Notes under the pieces: generated by a model
What the model saw: the letters and a program-made list of their open reading frames with translations, nothing else
Told to the model about the DNA's origin: nothing
Database searches by the model: none
Program-made: the position numbers and the translations under genes
NCBI GenBank assembly: GCA_021154515.1
Contig: JAJKIL010000291.1
Coordinates: 1-9,179 of the forward strand
Origin: Niastella sp.
Lineage (GTDB): Bacteria; Bacteroidota; Bacteroidia; Chitinophagales; Chitinophagaceae
Direction of reading: 5' to 3'
DNA: 9,179 bases
Part shown: one piece after another, positions 1-9,163 of the stretch
How positions within the stretch are numbered: the stretch's first letter is position 1
Layout: the number at the start of each line of letters is the position of its first letter

Positions 1-610
1 CCGGCTGGTTTTCTTCGTTGGTAAGCTCCGCACCCAGGAATAACTGTTTCGACACTTCATAACCGGCGCCAAACTGATACACGGAGGCCAGCTTTTCTCC
101 ATTATGATTACGAAAATGCCCACCCACGGGATTTATGAGGTGAAAACCGGTAACAACGGTTGAAGTGACCTGCCACTGGCTGCCTACTTCAAACCCAATT
201 GCGGCATCATTGCCATACCCAGCGATGTGCATCATATTATAATTACACTGGATGCCCAGGTTTACCCGCCCCAGGTTCTTGCCATAGGCAAGCCCCACCT
301 GGCTTTCATTAAAATCGCTAAACCCAGCATATTGCATGGTAATGCCTACCCCACCCCGGTTTACCGGCGTGGCGGCAGTGGCCATATACAGGGATAGCGC
401 CTTCAACCCATATTTTTGTTCGGCATAAGCACCCGCACTTGTTCTGGAAATATTACCCAGTGCAGCCTGATTGGCTAAGAAGGAAAACGATTGGGTAAAC
501 TGATGGCTGTAAGCGCCCAGACCGGTATACAATGTACCCGGTGAGTAATGTATTGACTGGCCATAGACCAGGCAAGGGATAAGAAATAATGGCAATAACA
601 GGTTTCTCAA
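1..610 (-). CDS. Outer-membrane beta-barrel protein, PorV/PorQ-like (partial, 3' end outside window)
   Basis: The minus strand is open without a stop from a TTG at 610-608 to the left edge, giving 203 codons of a longer gene. The product begins with a signal peptide: MRN, then a leucine-rich core, then LVYG-QS, with likely signal peptidase I cleavage near residue 17. The mature part is rich in glycine and aromatic residues with alternating beta-strand patterns. It carries NQAALGN at about 47-53, which resembles the NPA-type motif near the N-terminus of PorV/PorQ and FadL-like barrels. By general resemblance it belongs with the Bacteroidota PorV/PorQ-like barrels, some of which serve the type IX secretion system. 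The exact subfamily and cargo are unknown. No in-frame ATG lies upstream of the signal peptide; the frame is closed by TAA six codons before the TTG, so TTG is the likely start. The gene is divergent from folD and has its own candidate promoter at 638-669. Confidence 0.8.
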   Translation of the reverse strand, partial: MRNLLLPLFLIPCLVYGQSIHYSPGTLYTGLGAYSHQFTQSFSFLANQAALGNISRTSAGAYAEQKYGLKALSLYMATAATPVNRGGVGITMQYAGFSDFNESQVGLAYGKNLGRVNLGIQCNYNMMHIAGYGNDAAIGFEVGSQWQVTSTVVTGFHLINPVGGHFRNHNGEKLASVYQFGAGYEVSKQLFLGAELTNEENQP

Positions 611-637
611 AACAGCAAGCTTTTAAGAATCAGGCAA

Positions 638-669
638 TAAACATATTTAAATATTGCTGATATAACAAA
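638..669 (-). promoter_or_regulatory. Candidate Bacteroidota-type promoter for the left barrel gene
   Basis: Read on the minus strand, TTTG (669-666) is followed after 20 nt by TATGTTTA (645-638). This fits the Bacteroidota pattern of a -33 TTG and a -7 TAnnTTTG, with one mismatch in the -7 box. Transcription would start about 20 nt before the TTG start codon. An AT-only palindrome, ATATTTAAATAT (643-654), overlaps the -7 box. Confidence 0.4.
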
Positions 670-706
670 TTTTTTATTCAGGTTAGGGCAACTTGGCGCA
701 GTACTT

Positions 707-714
707 TACCTTTG
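707..714 (+). promoter_or_regulatory. -7 promoter box (TACCTTTG) of folD
   Basis: TACCTTTG is a perfect match to the Bacteroidota -7 consensus TAnnTTTG and ends only 4 nt before the folD ATG. A start site about 5-8 nt downstream would fall on or next to the ATG, so the mRNA would be leaderless or nearly so. No good TTG lies at the usual -33 distance; the nearest, at 693-695, is too close. Confidence 0.6.
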
Positions 715-718
715 CGCC

Positions 719-1594
719 ATGAAAATTTTAGACGGGCAGCTTGTATCGCAGGCAACAAAGGACGAATTGAAAATTAAAGTGGCTCAATTGGTAGCGGAAG
801 GGAAAAAAGTACCGCATCTGGCCGCCGTATTGGTGGGTAACAATGGAGCCAGTGAAACCTATGTTGGTTCTAAAGTAAGAACCTGTGAAGAGATCGGATT
901 TCATTCTACTCTCATTCGCCTCGAAGACAACATTACCGAATACAAATTACTGGAAGCCATTGAAAAGTTGAACGACAATCCCGATGTGGATGGTATTCTG
1001 GTACAATTGCCTTTGCCTAAACATATTTCTGATGAAAAAGTGATCAACGCCATTGACCCCTCCAAAGATGTGGATGGTTTTCACCCTGTGAGTGTAGGTA
1101 AAATGGTGCAGGGTCTTCCTACTTTTATTCCCGCCACCCCGCACGGCATTATGCTGATGCTGGAACACTATAAAATAGATACCAAAGGCAAACATGCCGT
1201 TGTTATCGGCCGCAGTAATATTGTGGGCCGCCCCATGAGCATACTGCTGAGCGCCAATACCAACCCTGGTAATTGCACGGTTACCATTTGCCATTCAGCC
1301 ACGAAAAATTTAAAAGAACTGTGTCTGCAAGCCGATATTATTGTGGCCGCCTTAGGCAAGCCTGAATTTGTTACGGCAGATATGGTGAAGGATGGCGCTA
1401 TAGTAATTGACGTTGGTATTACCCGGGTTGCCGATGCTACTAAAAAAAGAGGCTATGCATTAAAAGGCGATGTGCAGTTCGATACTGTTTCGCCCAAATG
1501 CTCCTGGATAACGCCGGTGCCAGGCGGTGTTGGCCCTATGACCATTGCCGCGCTGATGAAAAATACTTACAAGGCCTGCATAGACAAGAACTAG
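719..1594 (+). CDS. folD: Bifunctional methylenetetrahydrofolate dehydrogenase / methenyltetrahydrofolate cyclohydrolase
   Basis: FolD is a cytosolic enzyme that interconverts 5,10-methylene-THF, 5,10-methenyl-THF and 10-formyl-THF using NADP(H). It supplies one-carbon units for purine and formyl-methionine synthesis. The 291-residue length is typical. The catalytic-domain motif YVGSK (48-52) holds the expected catalytic lysine K52. QLPLP (96-100) and DVDGFHP (117-123) line the folate site. The Rossmann-type cofactor loop is GRSNIVGRP (164-172), and the C-terminal family signature is PVPGGVGPMT (266-275). All key residues are present. The start is fixed by a -7 box ending 4 nt upstream and by the normal N-terminus. 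The gene is divergent from the barrel gene and lies 60 nt before queE, which has its own -7 box, so the two need not form one operon. Family assignment is essentially certain. Confidence 0.97.
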   Translation: MKILDGQLVSQATKDELKIKVAQLVAEGKKVPHLAAVLVGNNGASETYVGSKVRTCEEIGFHSTLIRLEDNITEYKLLEAIEKLNDNPDVDGILVQLPLPKHISDEKVINAIDPSKDVDGFHPVSVGKMVQGLPTFIPATPHGIMLMLEHYKIDTKGKHAVVIGRSNIVGRPMSILLSANTNPGNCTVTICHSATKNLKELCLQADIIVAALGKPEFVTADMVKDGAIVIDVGITRVADATKKRGYALKGDVQFDTVSPKCSWITPVPGGVGPMTIAALMKNTYKACIDKN

Positions 1595-1641
1595 AAAAAC
1601 GCTTATATAATAACATACTGGTGTGCTAAGAGCGCATTAAG

Positions 1642-1649
1642 TAACTTTG
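1642..1649 (+). promoter_or_regulatory. -7 promoter box (TAACTTTG) of queE
   Basis: TAACTTTG matches TAnnTTTG perfectly and ends 5 nt before the queE ATG at 1655. The arrangement is the same as at folD and predicts a leaderless or very short-leader transcript. The -33 region has no exact TTG; CTG at 1618-1620 is the nearest candidate at suitable spacing. Confidence 0.5.
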
Positions 1650-1654
1650 TACCT

Positions 1655-2272
1655 ATGGTATCTACTCACCCCGCTATACAATATCCTGTAATGGAAGCCT
1701 TCTACACCTTGCAAGGCGAAGGCTATCACCAGGGAAAAGCAGCTTATTTTGTTCGCCTGGGCGGATGTGATGTGGGCTGCGTGTGGTGCGATGTTAAGGA
1801 CAGTTGGGAAGCCGGCAAACACCCGCTGCAATCAATTGATGCCATTGTTGCCGGCGCCAGTGCATTTCCCGGCCGAATGGCCATCGTTACCGGGGGCGAA
1901 CCGTTGATGCATAATCTCGATGCACTGACCGATGCCCTGCATGCTGCCGGCTTTGCCACCAATATTGAAACCTCCGGCGCCTGGCCGGTTAGCGGTTCCT
2001 GGGACTGGATCTGCTTATCGCCTAAGAAATTCAAAGCCCCGCTTCCTGAAATATTGCCTCTTGCCAACGAATTGAAAGTGGTGATCTTTAACAAAAGCGA
2101 TTTTGAATGGGCTGAAAAATATGCCGCCCTTGTTTCACCTTCCTGTAAATTATTCCTTCAACCTGAATGGAGTAAATCGGCGATTGTAACCCCGCTTATC
2201 ATCGACTACATCAAAGACAATCCGCGGTGGGAGTTCTCGCTTCAATTACACAAATATATTCATGTGCCTTAA
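1655..2272 (+). CDS. queE: 7-carboxy-7-deazaguanine synthase (radical SAM)
   Basis: QueE converts 6-carboxy-5,6,7,8-tetrahydropterin to 7-carboxy-7-deazaguanine, a step on the route to preQ0 and the tRNA base queuosine. It is a cytosolic [4Fe-4S] radical-SAM enzyme. The radical-SAM triad is C38-x3-C42-x2-C45, within GGCDVGCVWCDV. The substrate-proximal motif LQGEG is at 19-23, and the SAM-binding TGGEP is at 79-83. The C-terminal LQLHKYIHVP (196-205) is characteristic of the family. The 205-residue length is normal. The residue after CD is valine (V47), where many QueE proteins have threonine. The first ATG is preferred because a -7 box ends 5 nt before it; an internal ATG at residue 13 (MEAFYTLQGEG) is an alternative. 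The other pathway genes (queD, queC, folE) are not in this window. No clear terminator follows. Confidence 0.95.
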   Translation: MVSTHPAIQYPVMEAFYTLQGEGYHQGKAAYFVRLGGCDVGCVWCDVKDSWEAGKHPLQSIDAIVAGASAFPGRMAIVTGGEPLMHNLDALTDALHAAGFATNIETSGAWPVSGSWDWICLSPKKFKAPLPEILPLANELKVVIFNKSDFEWAEKYAALVSPSCKLFLQPEWSKSAIVTPLIIDYIKDNPRWEFSLQLHKYIHVP

Positions 2273-2328
2273 TGGGCATTTATAACGCTTTCTTTATATA
2301 CTTTTTGGCCGGAATTATCGTCTGGTAG
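2272..2328 (+). CDS. Possible 18-residue hydrophobic mini-ORF overlapping the queE stop (doubtful)
   Basis: The final A of the queE TAA is the first base of an ATG, an arrangement that permits translational coupling. The short frame ends in TAG at 2326-2328 and encodes MGIYNAFFIYFLAGIIVW, a fully hydrophobic peptide long enough to cross a membrane once. The peptide belongs to no family I recognise, and T-rich intergenic DNA readily yields such strings by chance. Confidence 0.15.
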   Translation: MGIYNAFFIYFLAGIIVW

Positions 2329-2411
2329 GGTGTGATTTTTTATCTTTAATTTTCAAAATTGGAATGATTTTGATGATAGTTGACGTTTCACGTTCACGAT
2401 AAACACTTCAG

Positions 2412-4322
2412 ATGATTAAGAAATTAATTACAATATCCATTTGCGCCACGCTTTTCTGTTTAACAGCGCAGGCACAATATGACCCTGATAAAGTGAATAA
2501 AAAGGCGAAAGCCCTTTTTGAAAAAGCCTATGGCATCGCCATGAATGGCAATTATGCAGAAAGTATTAAAACCCTGCAGGATGCTATTAAAATAGAACCC
2601 CGCTACATGGAAGCTTACTTATCTATTGCGGGTTTGTATTTTGAACAGAAGAAATATCAAAACGCCATCGAGAATTACGAAAAAGCAAAGGGAATAGATA
2701 GCAGCTGGTTTAAAGAATACAACCTGCCCTACTCTATTAACCTGGCCGGAGTGGGTGAATTTCAAAAAGCGTTAAAGGCAATAGATGAGTTTTTATCGGT
2801 TCCTAACATCAATGCGCAAAGCAAGAAGGCTGCTGACTACCGCCGTAAAACCTATCAGTTTGCGATCGATTACAGCAACCAACACCCTGCAGGCAATTAC
2901 AAGTTTGCGCCTCAGAATATGGGCGATAGCATCAACAGTGATCAGCTCGAGTATTTTCCCACATTTACCATCGATGATGCGGATTTTATTTTTACCCGCC
3001 GGGTAAATGGCAATGAAGAGTTTTACGAATCTCATTTTGTGAACGGTCACTGGACAAAAGCAGTTCCTTTACCTGGCGACATCAACTCGAACCTGAACGA
3101 AGGCGCGTCGAATATTTCACAGGATGGTCAATGGCTCATATTCACTGGTTGTAATTTCCCCTATGGTTATGGCAGCTGCGATCTGTATATTTCTTACTTA
3201 ACCCCTCAGGGTTGGAGCAAACCCGAGAATATGGGCAACCGCATCAATACGGAGTCCTGGGAATCGGCGCCCAGCCTGTCGCCCGATAAACGCGATCTGT
3301 ATTTTGCCAGCGGCCGCCCGGGTGGTTACGGCGGCCAGGACCTGTATGTAACCCACCAGCTGGCCAATGGCCGCTGGAGCGATCCTGAGAACCTTGGGCC
3401 TGAAATAAATACTATCGGCGATGAGAGTGCGCCTTATATTCATGCCGATAACCAAACCCTTTATTTTACGTCGGGTGGCCACCTGGGTTATGGCGGCACC
3501 GACCTGTTCATGGCAAAAAAACAGGGCAAGAGCTGGAGCAAACCCTTAAATCTTGGCTATCCCATCAATACCATTGAAAACGAAGGCAGCCTGGTAGTAG
3601 CGGCCGATGGTAAAACCGCTTATTATACCAGCGACCGCAGCGATACCCGCGGTGGTCTTGACCTGTACTCTTTTGAACTGCGTGAAGATGCCCGCCCGGC
3701 CAGAACGTTGTGGGTAAAAGGAAAAGTATTTGACAAAAAAACATTGAAAGGATTGCCTTCCGGGGTTGAACTAACTGACCTGGGCACCCGCGATGTAATA
3801 AGCCGGGTGCAAACCGATGCAACAGGTAATTACCTGATTACTTTACCTGTAGGTAAAGACTATGCGTTCAATGTAAAACGCCGGGGGTACCTGTTCTTCT
3901 CAGAAAACTTTTCATTGAGCCAGAAAACACCTGATAGTACATACAACATCGACATTCCTTTACAACCCATTGAAGCCAATGCGAGCGTTGTGTTAAAGAA
4001 TATCTTTTTTGAATCGGGTAAGTTTGATCTGAAACCCGAATCAACCATTGAACTGGATAATATTTTCCAGTTAATGAAAGAAAACCCCACCCTTAAAATA
4101 CAGATCAGCGGTCATACTGATAATGTTGGTAAAGCAGCCGATAATATGGCGCTCTCCAATAACCGCGCGCAGGCTGTAGTGAAATACCTGGTAAGCAAAG
4201 GCATTGAACAGGCACGCCTCACCTTTAAAGGTTATGGTGCTACACAACCTGTTGCAAATAATACCAGTGAAACAGGCAGGGCACAAAATAGAAGAACCGA
4301 ATTGCAGGTTATTAGTCAATAA
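2412..4322 (+). CDS. OmpA-family envelope protein with TPR, beta-propeller and CRD domains (PorE-like)
   Basis: This 636-residue exported protein has a signal peptide (1-21, ending LTAQA) with apparent signal peptidase I cleavage. A TPR-type helical region follows at about 30-125. Next is a PD40/WD40-like beta-propeller at about 175-425, with blade cores ending FIFTRR, LIFTGC, LYFASG, LYFTSG and AYYTSD. Linker tryptophans W214, W268, W322 and W375 recur every 53-54 residues. A carboxypeptidase-regulatory-like sandwich lies at about 433-520, and a C-terminal OmpA_C domain at about 525-636. That last domain has GHTDNVG, with D570, and LSNNRA, with R585; these are the peptidoglycan-binding pair. 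The domain order matches PorE, a periplasmic type IX secretion component, but Bacteroidota carry many paralogues of this architecture, so no symbol is given. The likely role is anchoring an envelope complex to peptidoglycan. Two imperfect -7 boxes lie upstream (TATCTTTA 2341-2348; TGATTTTG 2365-2372). The strong terminator at 4351 ends the unit. Confidence 0.92.
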   Translation: MIKKLITISICATLFCLTAQAQYDPDKVNKKAKALFEKAYGIAMNGNYAESIKTLQDAIKIEPRYMEAYLSIAGLYFEQKKYQNAIENYEKAKGIDSSWFKEYNLPYSINLAGVGEFQKALKAIDEFLSVPNINAQSKKAADYRRKTYQFAIDYSNQHPAGNYKFAPQNMGDSINSDQLEYFPTFTIDDADFIFTRRVNGNEEFYESHFVNGHWTKAVPLPGDINSNLNEGASNISQDGQWLIFTGCNFPYGYGSCDLYISYLTPQGWSKPENMGNRINTESWESAPSLSPDKRDLYFASGRPGGYGGQDLYVTHQLANGRWSDPENLGPEINTIGDESAPYIHADNQTLYFTSGGHLGYGGTDLFMAKKQGKSWSKPLNLGYPINTIENEGSLVVAADGKTAYYTSDRSDTRGGLDLYSFELREDARPARTLWVKGKVFDKKTLKGLPSGVELTDLGTRDVISRVQTDATGNYLITLPVGKDYAFNVKRRGYLFFSENFSLSQKTPDSTYNIDIPLQPIEANASVVLKNIFFESGKFDLKPESTIELDNIFQLMKENPTLKIQISGHTDNVGKAADNMALSNNRAQAVVKYLVSKGIEQARLTFKGYGATQPVANNTSETGRAQNRRTELQVISQ

Positions 4323-4350
4323 GTAATAACCAATCTATAGCTAGTTAACT

Positions 4351-4388
4351 GGCCTCAGTACAAAATTGAACTGTACTGAGGCCTTTTT
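4351..4388 (+). terminator. Rho-independent terminator after the OmpA-family gene
   Basis: GGCCTCAGTAC (4351-4361) pairs perfectly with GTACTGAGGCC (4373-4383). An added A-T pair (4362/4372) makes a 12-bp stem around a 9-nt loop, followed at once by TTTTT (4384-4388). It starts 28 nt after the stop codon at 4322. There is no A-run on the left, so it works for plus-strand transcription and isolates dprA. Confidence 0.9.
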
Positions 4389-4417
4389 ATTACTGTATAA
4401 TTCTCGAAAAGAAGGAT

Positions 4418-4435
4418 TAAATTTGTTTAGATTTG
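4418..4435 (+). promoter_or_regulatory. Two tandem -7 boxes upstream of dprA
   Basis: TAAATTTG (4418-4425) and TAGATTTG (4428-4435) both match TAnnTTTG exactly, 10 nt apart. They follow the terminator at 4351-4388 and precede the ATG at 4472. Either would give a 5' leader of roughly 30-45 nt. No exact -33 TTG is evident for either; CTG at 4393-4395 is the best near-match to the first. Confidence 0.5.
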
Positions 4436-4447
4436 CGTATTGCAAAT
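4431..4447 (+). repeat. Short inverted repeat in the dprA leader
   Basis: ATTTGC (4431-4436) and GCAAAT (4442-4447) form a perfect 6-bp inverted repeat around GTATT, overlapping the second -7 box. It could be an operator half-site pair or a weak hairpin, but it is short enough to arise by chance. Confidence 0.25.
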
Positions 4448-4471
4448 TGCCTATTGCATATTGATCCTGCT

Positions 4472-5575
4472 ATGATTAACGATCTGCTATACCAGCTGGC
4501 ATTAACACACGTGCCTCAAATTGGCTGCGTACATGCCAAATTACTCATTGAGCAATTTCATTCTGCCGAAGCTATATTCAAAGCAAGCATTACCCAACTC
4601 GAAAAAACCGAAGGCATAGGAACCGTGCGCGCCCAGCACATAAAACAGTTCAGGGATTTTGCCAAACTTGAAAAAGAGCTCGATTTCATAGAGAAATACA
4701 AAGTAAAACCGCTGTTCCTTACTCACCCCGAATACCCGCAACGGTTATTACATTGTTACGATTCCCCCACCATGTTGTTTTACCGCGGTAATGCAAACCT
4801 TAATGCACCACGTATAGTAGCTGTTATAGGCACCCGTATTAATTCGCCTTATGGTAAACAGCTCACCGAAAACCTGGTGCAAACACTGGCCCAATATAAT
4901 GCGCTTGTTGTAAGCGGGCTGGCTTTTGGCATCGATGCTATTGCCCACAAGGCTGCGCTTAAACATCATGCACCTACTGTAGGTGTGCTGGCGCATGGCC
5001 TCGATTGCCTGTATCCCACAGAACATACCAACCTGGCAAAAGAAATGATACAACAGGGCGGAGGCTTAATAACAGAATTCTGCAGCGATATTACCGCTGA
5101 AAAACACCATTTCCCCATCCGCAATCGTATTGTTGCCGGCATGTGCGATGCCGTAGTAGTCGTTGAAACCGGCACAAAGGGCGGCAGCATGATCACCGCC
5201 GAGCTGGCCAATGGCTACAACCGCGATGTATTTGCCTATCCCGGGAGGGTAGCCGATGCCAAAAGTGCAGGTTGTAACTCGCTTATTAAAAACAATAAGG
5301 CAATTTTGCTCACGAATGCACAGGAATTGGCAGAAGCCCTTGGCTGGAACGAACCTCCACGCAAAAATTCCCTGCCCCAAAAGGAGCTCTTTGTCAATTT
5401 AAATGCCGAAGAACAAGCCCTGGTTGCCATGCTAAGCGAAAAAAAGCCGGTACACATCGATGAATTAAATCTGAAATGCGGGCTTAGCACCAGTTCGCTG
5501 GTCACCGCCGTACTCAGCCTCGAAATGCAAAATATTGTTCAGGCGCTGCCGGGTAAAATGTACCAACTAGTGTAG
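4472..5575 (+). CDS. dprA: DNA-processing protein DprA (Smf)
   Basis: DprA binds single-stranded DNA entering during natural transformation and loads RecA on it. It is cytosolic and widespread even in species not known to be competent. With ATG at 4472 the product has 367 residues. An N-terminal helix-hairpin-helix/SAM-like region (about 5-65) contains HVPQIG and EGIGTVRA. The Rossmann-like DprA core (about 85-290) has VIGTRINSPYG (118-128), SGLAFGIDAIAH (148-159), RNRIVAGM (217-224) and KGGSMITAELA (236-246). A C-terminal winged-helix domain (about 305-367) is present. An in-frame TTG at 4433 would add 13 residues, but it lies inside a -7 box and the family N-terminus fits the ATG. The gene follows a strong terminator and has its own candidate promoters. 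Neighbours include no other competence genes, so the context says nothing about transformability. Confidence 0.95.
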   Translation: MINDLLYQLALTHVPQIGCVHAKLLIEQFHSAEAIFKASITQLEKTEGIGTVRAQHIKQFRDFAKLEKELDFIEKYKVKPLFLTHPEYPQRLLHCYDSPTMLFYRGNANLNAPRIVAVIGTRINSPYGKQLTENLVQTLAQYNALVVSGLAFGIDAIAHKAALKHHAPTVGVLAHGLDCLYPTEHTNLAKEMIQQGGGLITEFCSDITAEKHHFPIRNRIVAGMCDAVVVVETGTKGGSMITAELANGYNRDVFAYPGRVADAKSAGCNSLIKNNKAILLTNAQELAEALGWNEPPRKNSLPQKELFVNLNAEEQALVAMLSEKKPVHIDELNLKCGLSTSSLVTAVLSLEMQNIVQALPGKMYQLV

Positions 5576-5643
5576 CAAATGAGCCTTAAACACTGACAAC
5601 CAACAAACTTGGTATCCTGCAAAAGGTAATAAGGGCCAATTAC

Positions 5644-5823
5644 ATGGTCCATTTCCCCCATATAATGAAATGGTGCTTAAAATACCCGACTATTGCCTGC
5701 AAACCATTGACATATACCACTGTCAACTGCCCGCTTTTTCTTACCTTTGACGTCCCTGTCAAATTGGCTCGCTACCAAAGTGTAGCATTCTTTTTGACCA
5801 GCTTTAAATTTGTAATTTTTTAA
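5644..5823 (+). CDS. Possible 59-residue small ORF before secA (doubtful)
   Basis: An ATG at 5644 opens a frame of 59 codons ending in TAA 19 nt before the secA ATG. The predicted peptide has no N-terminal signal sequence. It contains several cysteines, and its hydrophobic, phenylalanine-rich end (AFFLTSFKFVIF) reflects T-rich DNA. It has no recognisable family. It spans both candidate secA -7 boxes and the whole TTGAC cluster, so it would be transcribed only from a promoter further upstream or by readthrough from dprA. A chance ORF is the more likely explanation. It is listed because leader peptides upstream of secA can regulate it in other bacteria, as SecM does in E. coli. No SecM-like arrest motif is seen. 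Confidence 0.15.
   Translation: MVHFPHIMKWCLKYPTIACKPLTYTTVNCPLFLTFDVPVKLARYQSVAFFLTSFKFVIF
5707..5798 (+). repeat. Cluster of five TTGAC/GTCAA motifs upstream of secA
   Basis: TTGAC occurs at 5707-5711, 5747-5751 and 5794-5798, and its complement GTCAA at 5722-5726 and 5758-5762. Four of the sites form two inverted repeats: TTGACA-8nt-TGTCAA (5707-5726) and TTTGAC-6nt-GTCAAA (5746-5763). The second overlaps a -7-like box. Five copies of this pentamer in 92 bp is far above chance for random sequence. Its role is unknown: repressor sites and RNA secondary structure are both possible. Confidence 0.5.
5742..5749 (+). promoter_or_regulatory. Candidate distal -7 box (TACCTTTG) for secA
   Basis: TACCTTTG matches TAnnTTTG exactly, and its last four bases overlap the left arm of the TTTGAC/GTCAAA inverted repeat. 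If used, it would give a secA leader of about 85 nt. No TTG is found at the expected -33 spacing. Confidence 0.35.
5805..5812 (+). promoter_or_regulatory. Candidate proximal -7 box (TAAATTTG) for secA
   Basis: TAAATTTG matches TAnnTTTG exactly and ends 30 nt before the secA ATG, giving a leader of about 20-25 nt in an AT-rich stretch. No -33 TTG lies at the usual spacing. Confidence 0.4.
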
Positions 5824-5842
5824 AATAATTAACCGCTATATC

Positions 5843-9163
<3,321 letters not shown>

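Noticed and set aside
947..1294. Long minus-strand open frames inside folD, and similar ones opposite the OmpA-family gene, dprA and secA
   Set aside because: They lie wholly opposite strongly supported genes, show no family motifs and have atypical composition; they are codon-pattern shadows.
2348..2360. AATTTT-C-AAAATT palindrome upstream of the OmpA-family gene
   Set aside because: A pure AT string with one central C in AT-rich intergenic DNA is easily due to chance, and nothing nearby supports a function.
4433..4471. TTG start giving a 380-residue DprA
   Set aside because: The TTG lies inside a perfect -7 box, and the extra 13 residues precede the normal family N-terminus, which begins at ATG 4472.
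5649..5673. Inverted repeat CCATTTC / GAAATGG downstream of dprA as a terminator
   Set aside because: The stem is only 7 bp, AT-rich, with an 11-nt loop and no following T-run.
5707..5712. TTGACA as a sigma-70 type -35 box for secA
   Set aside because: No matching -10 box at suitable spacing, and Bacteroidota housekeeping promoters use TTG / TAnnTTTG instead; the motif is better explained as part of the TTGAC cluster.
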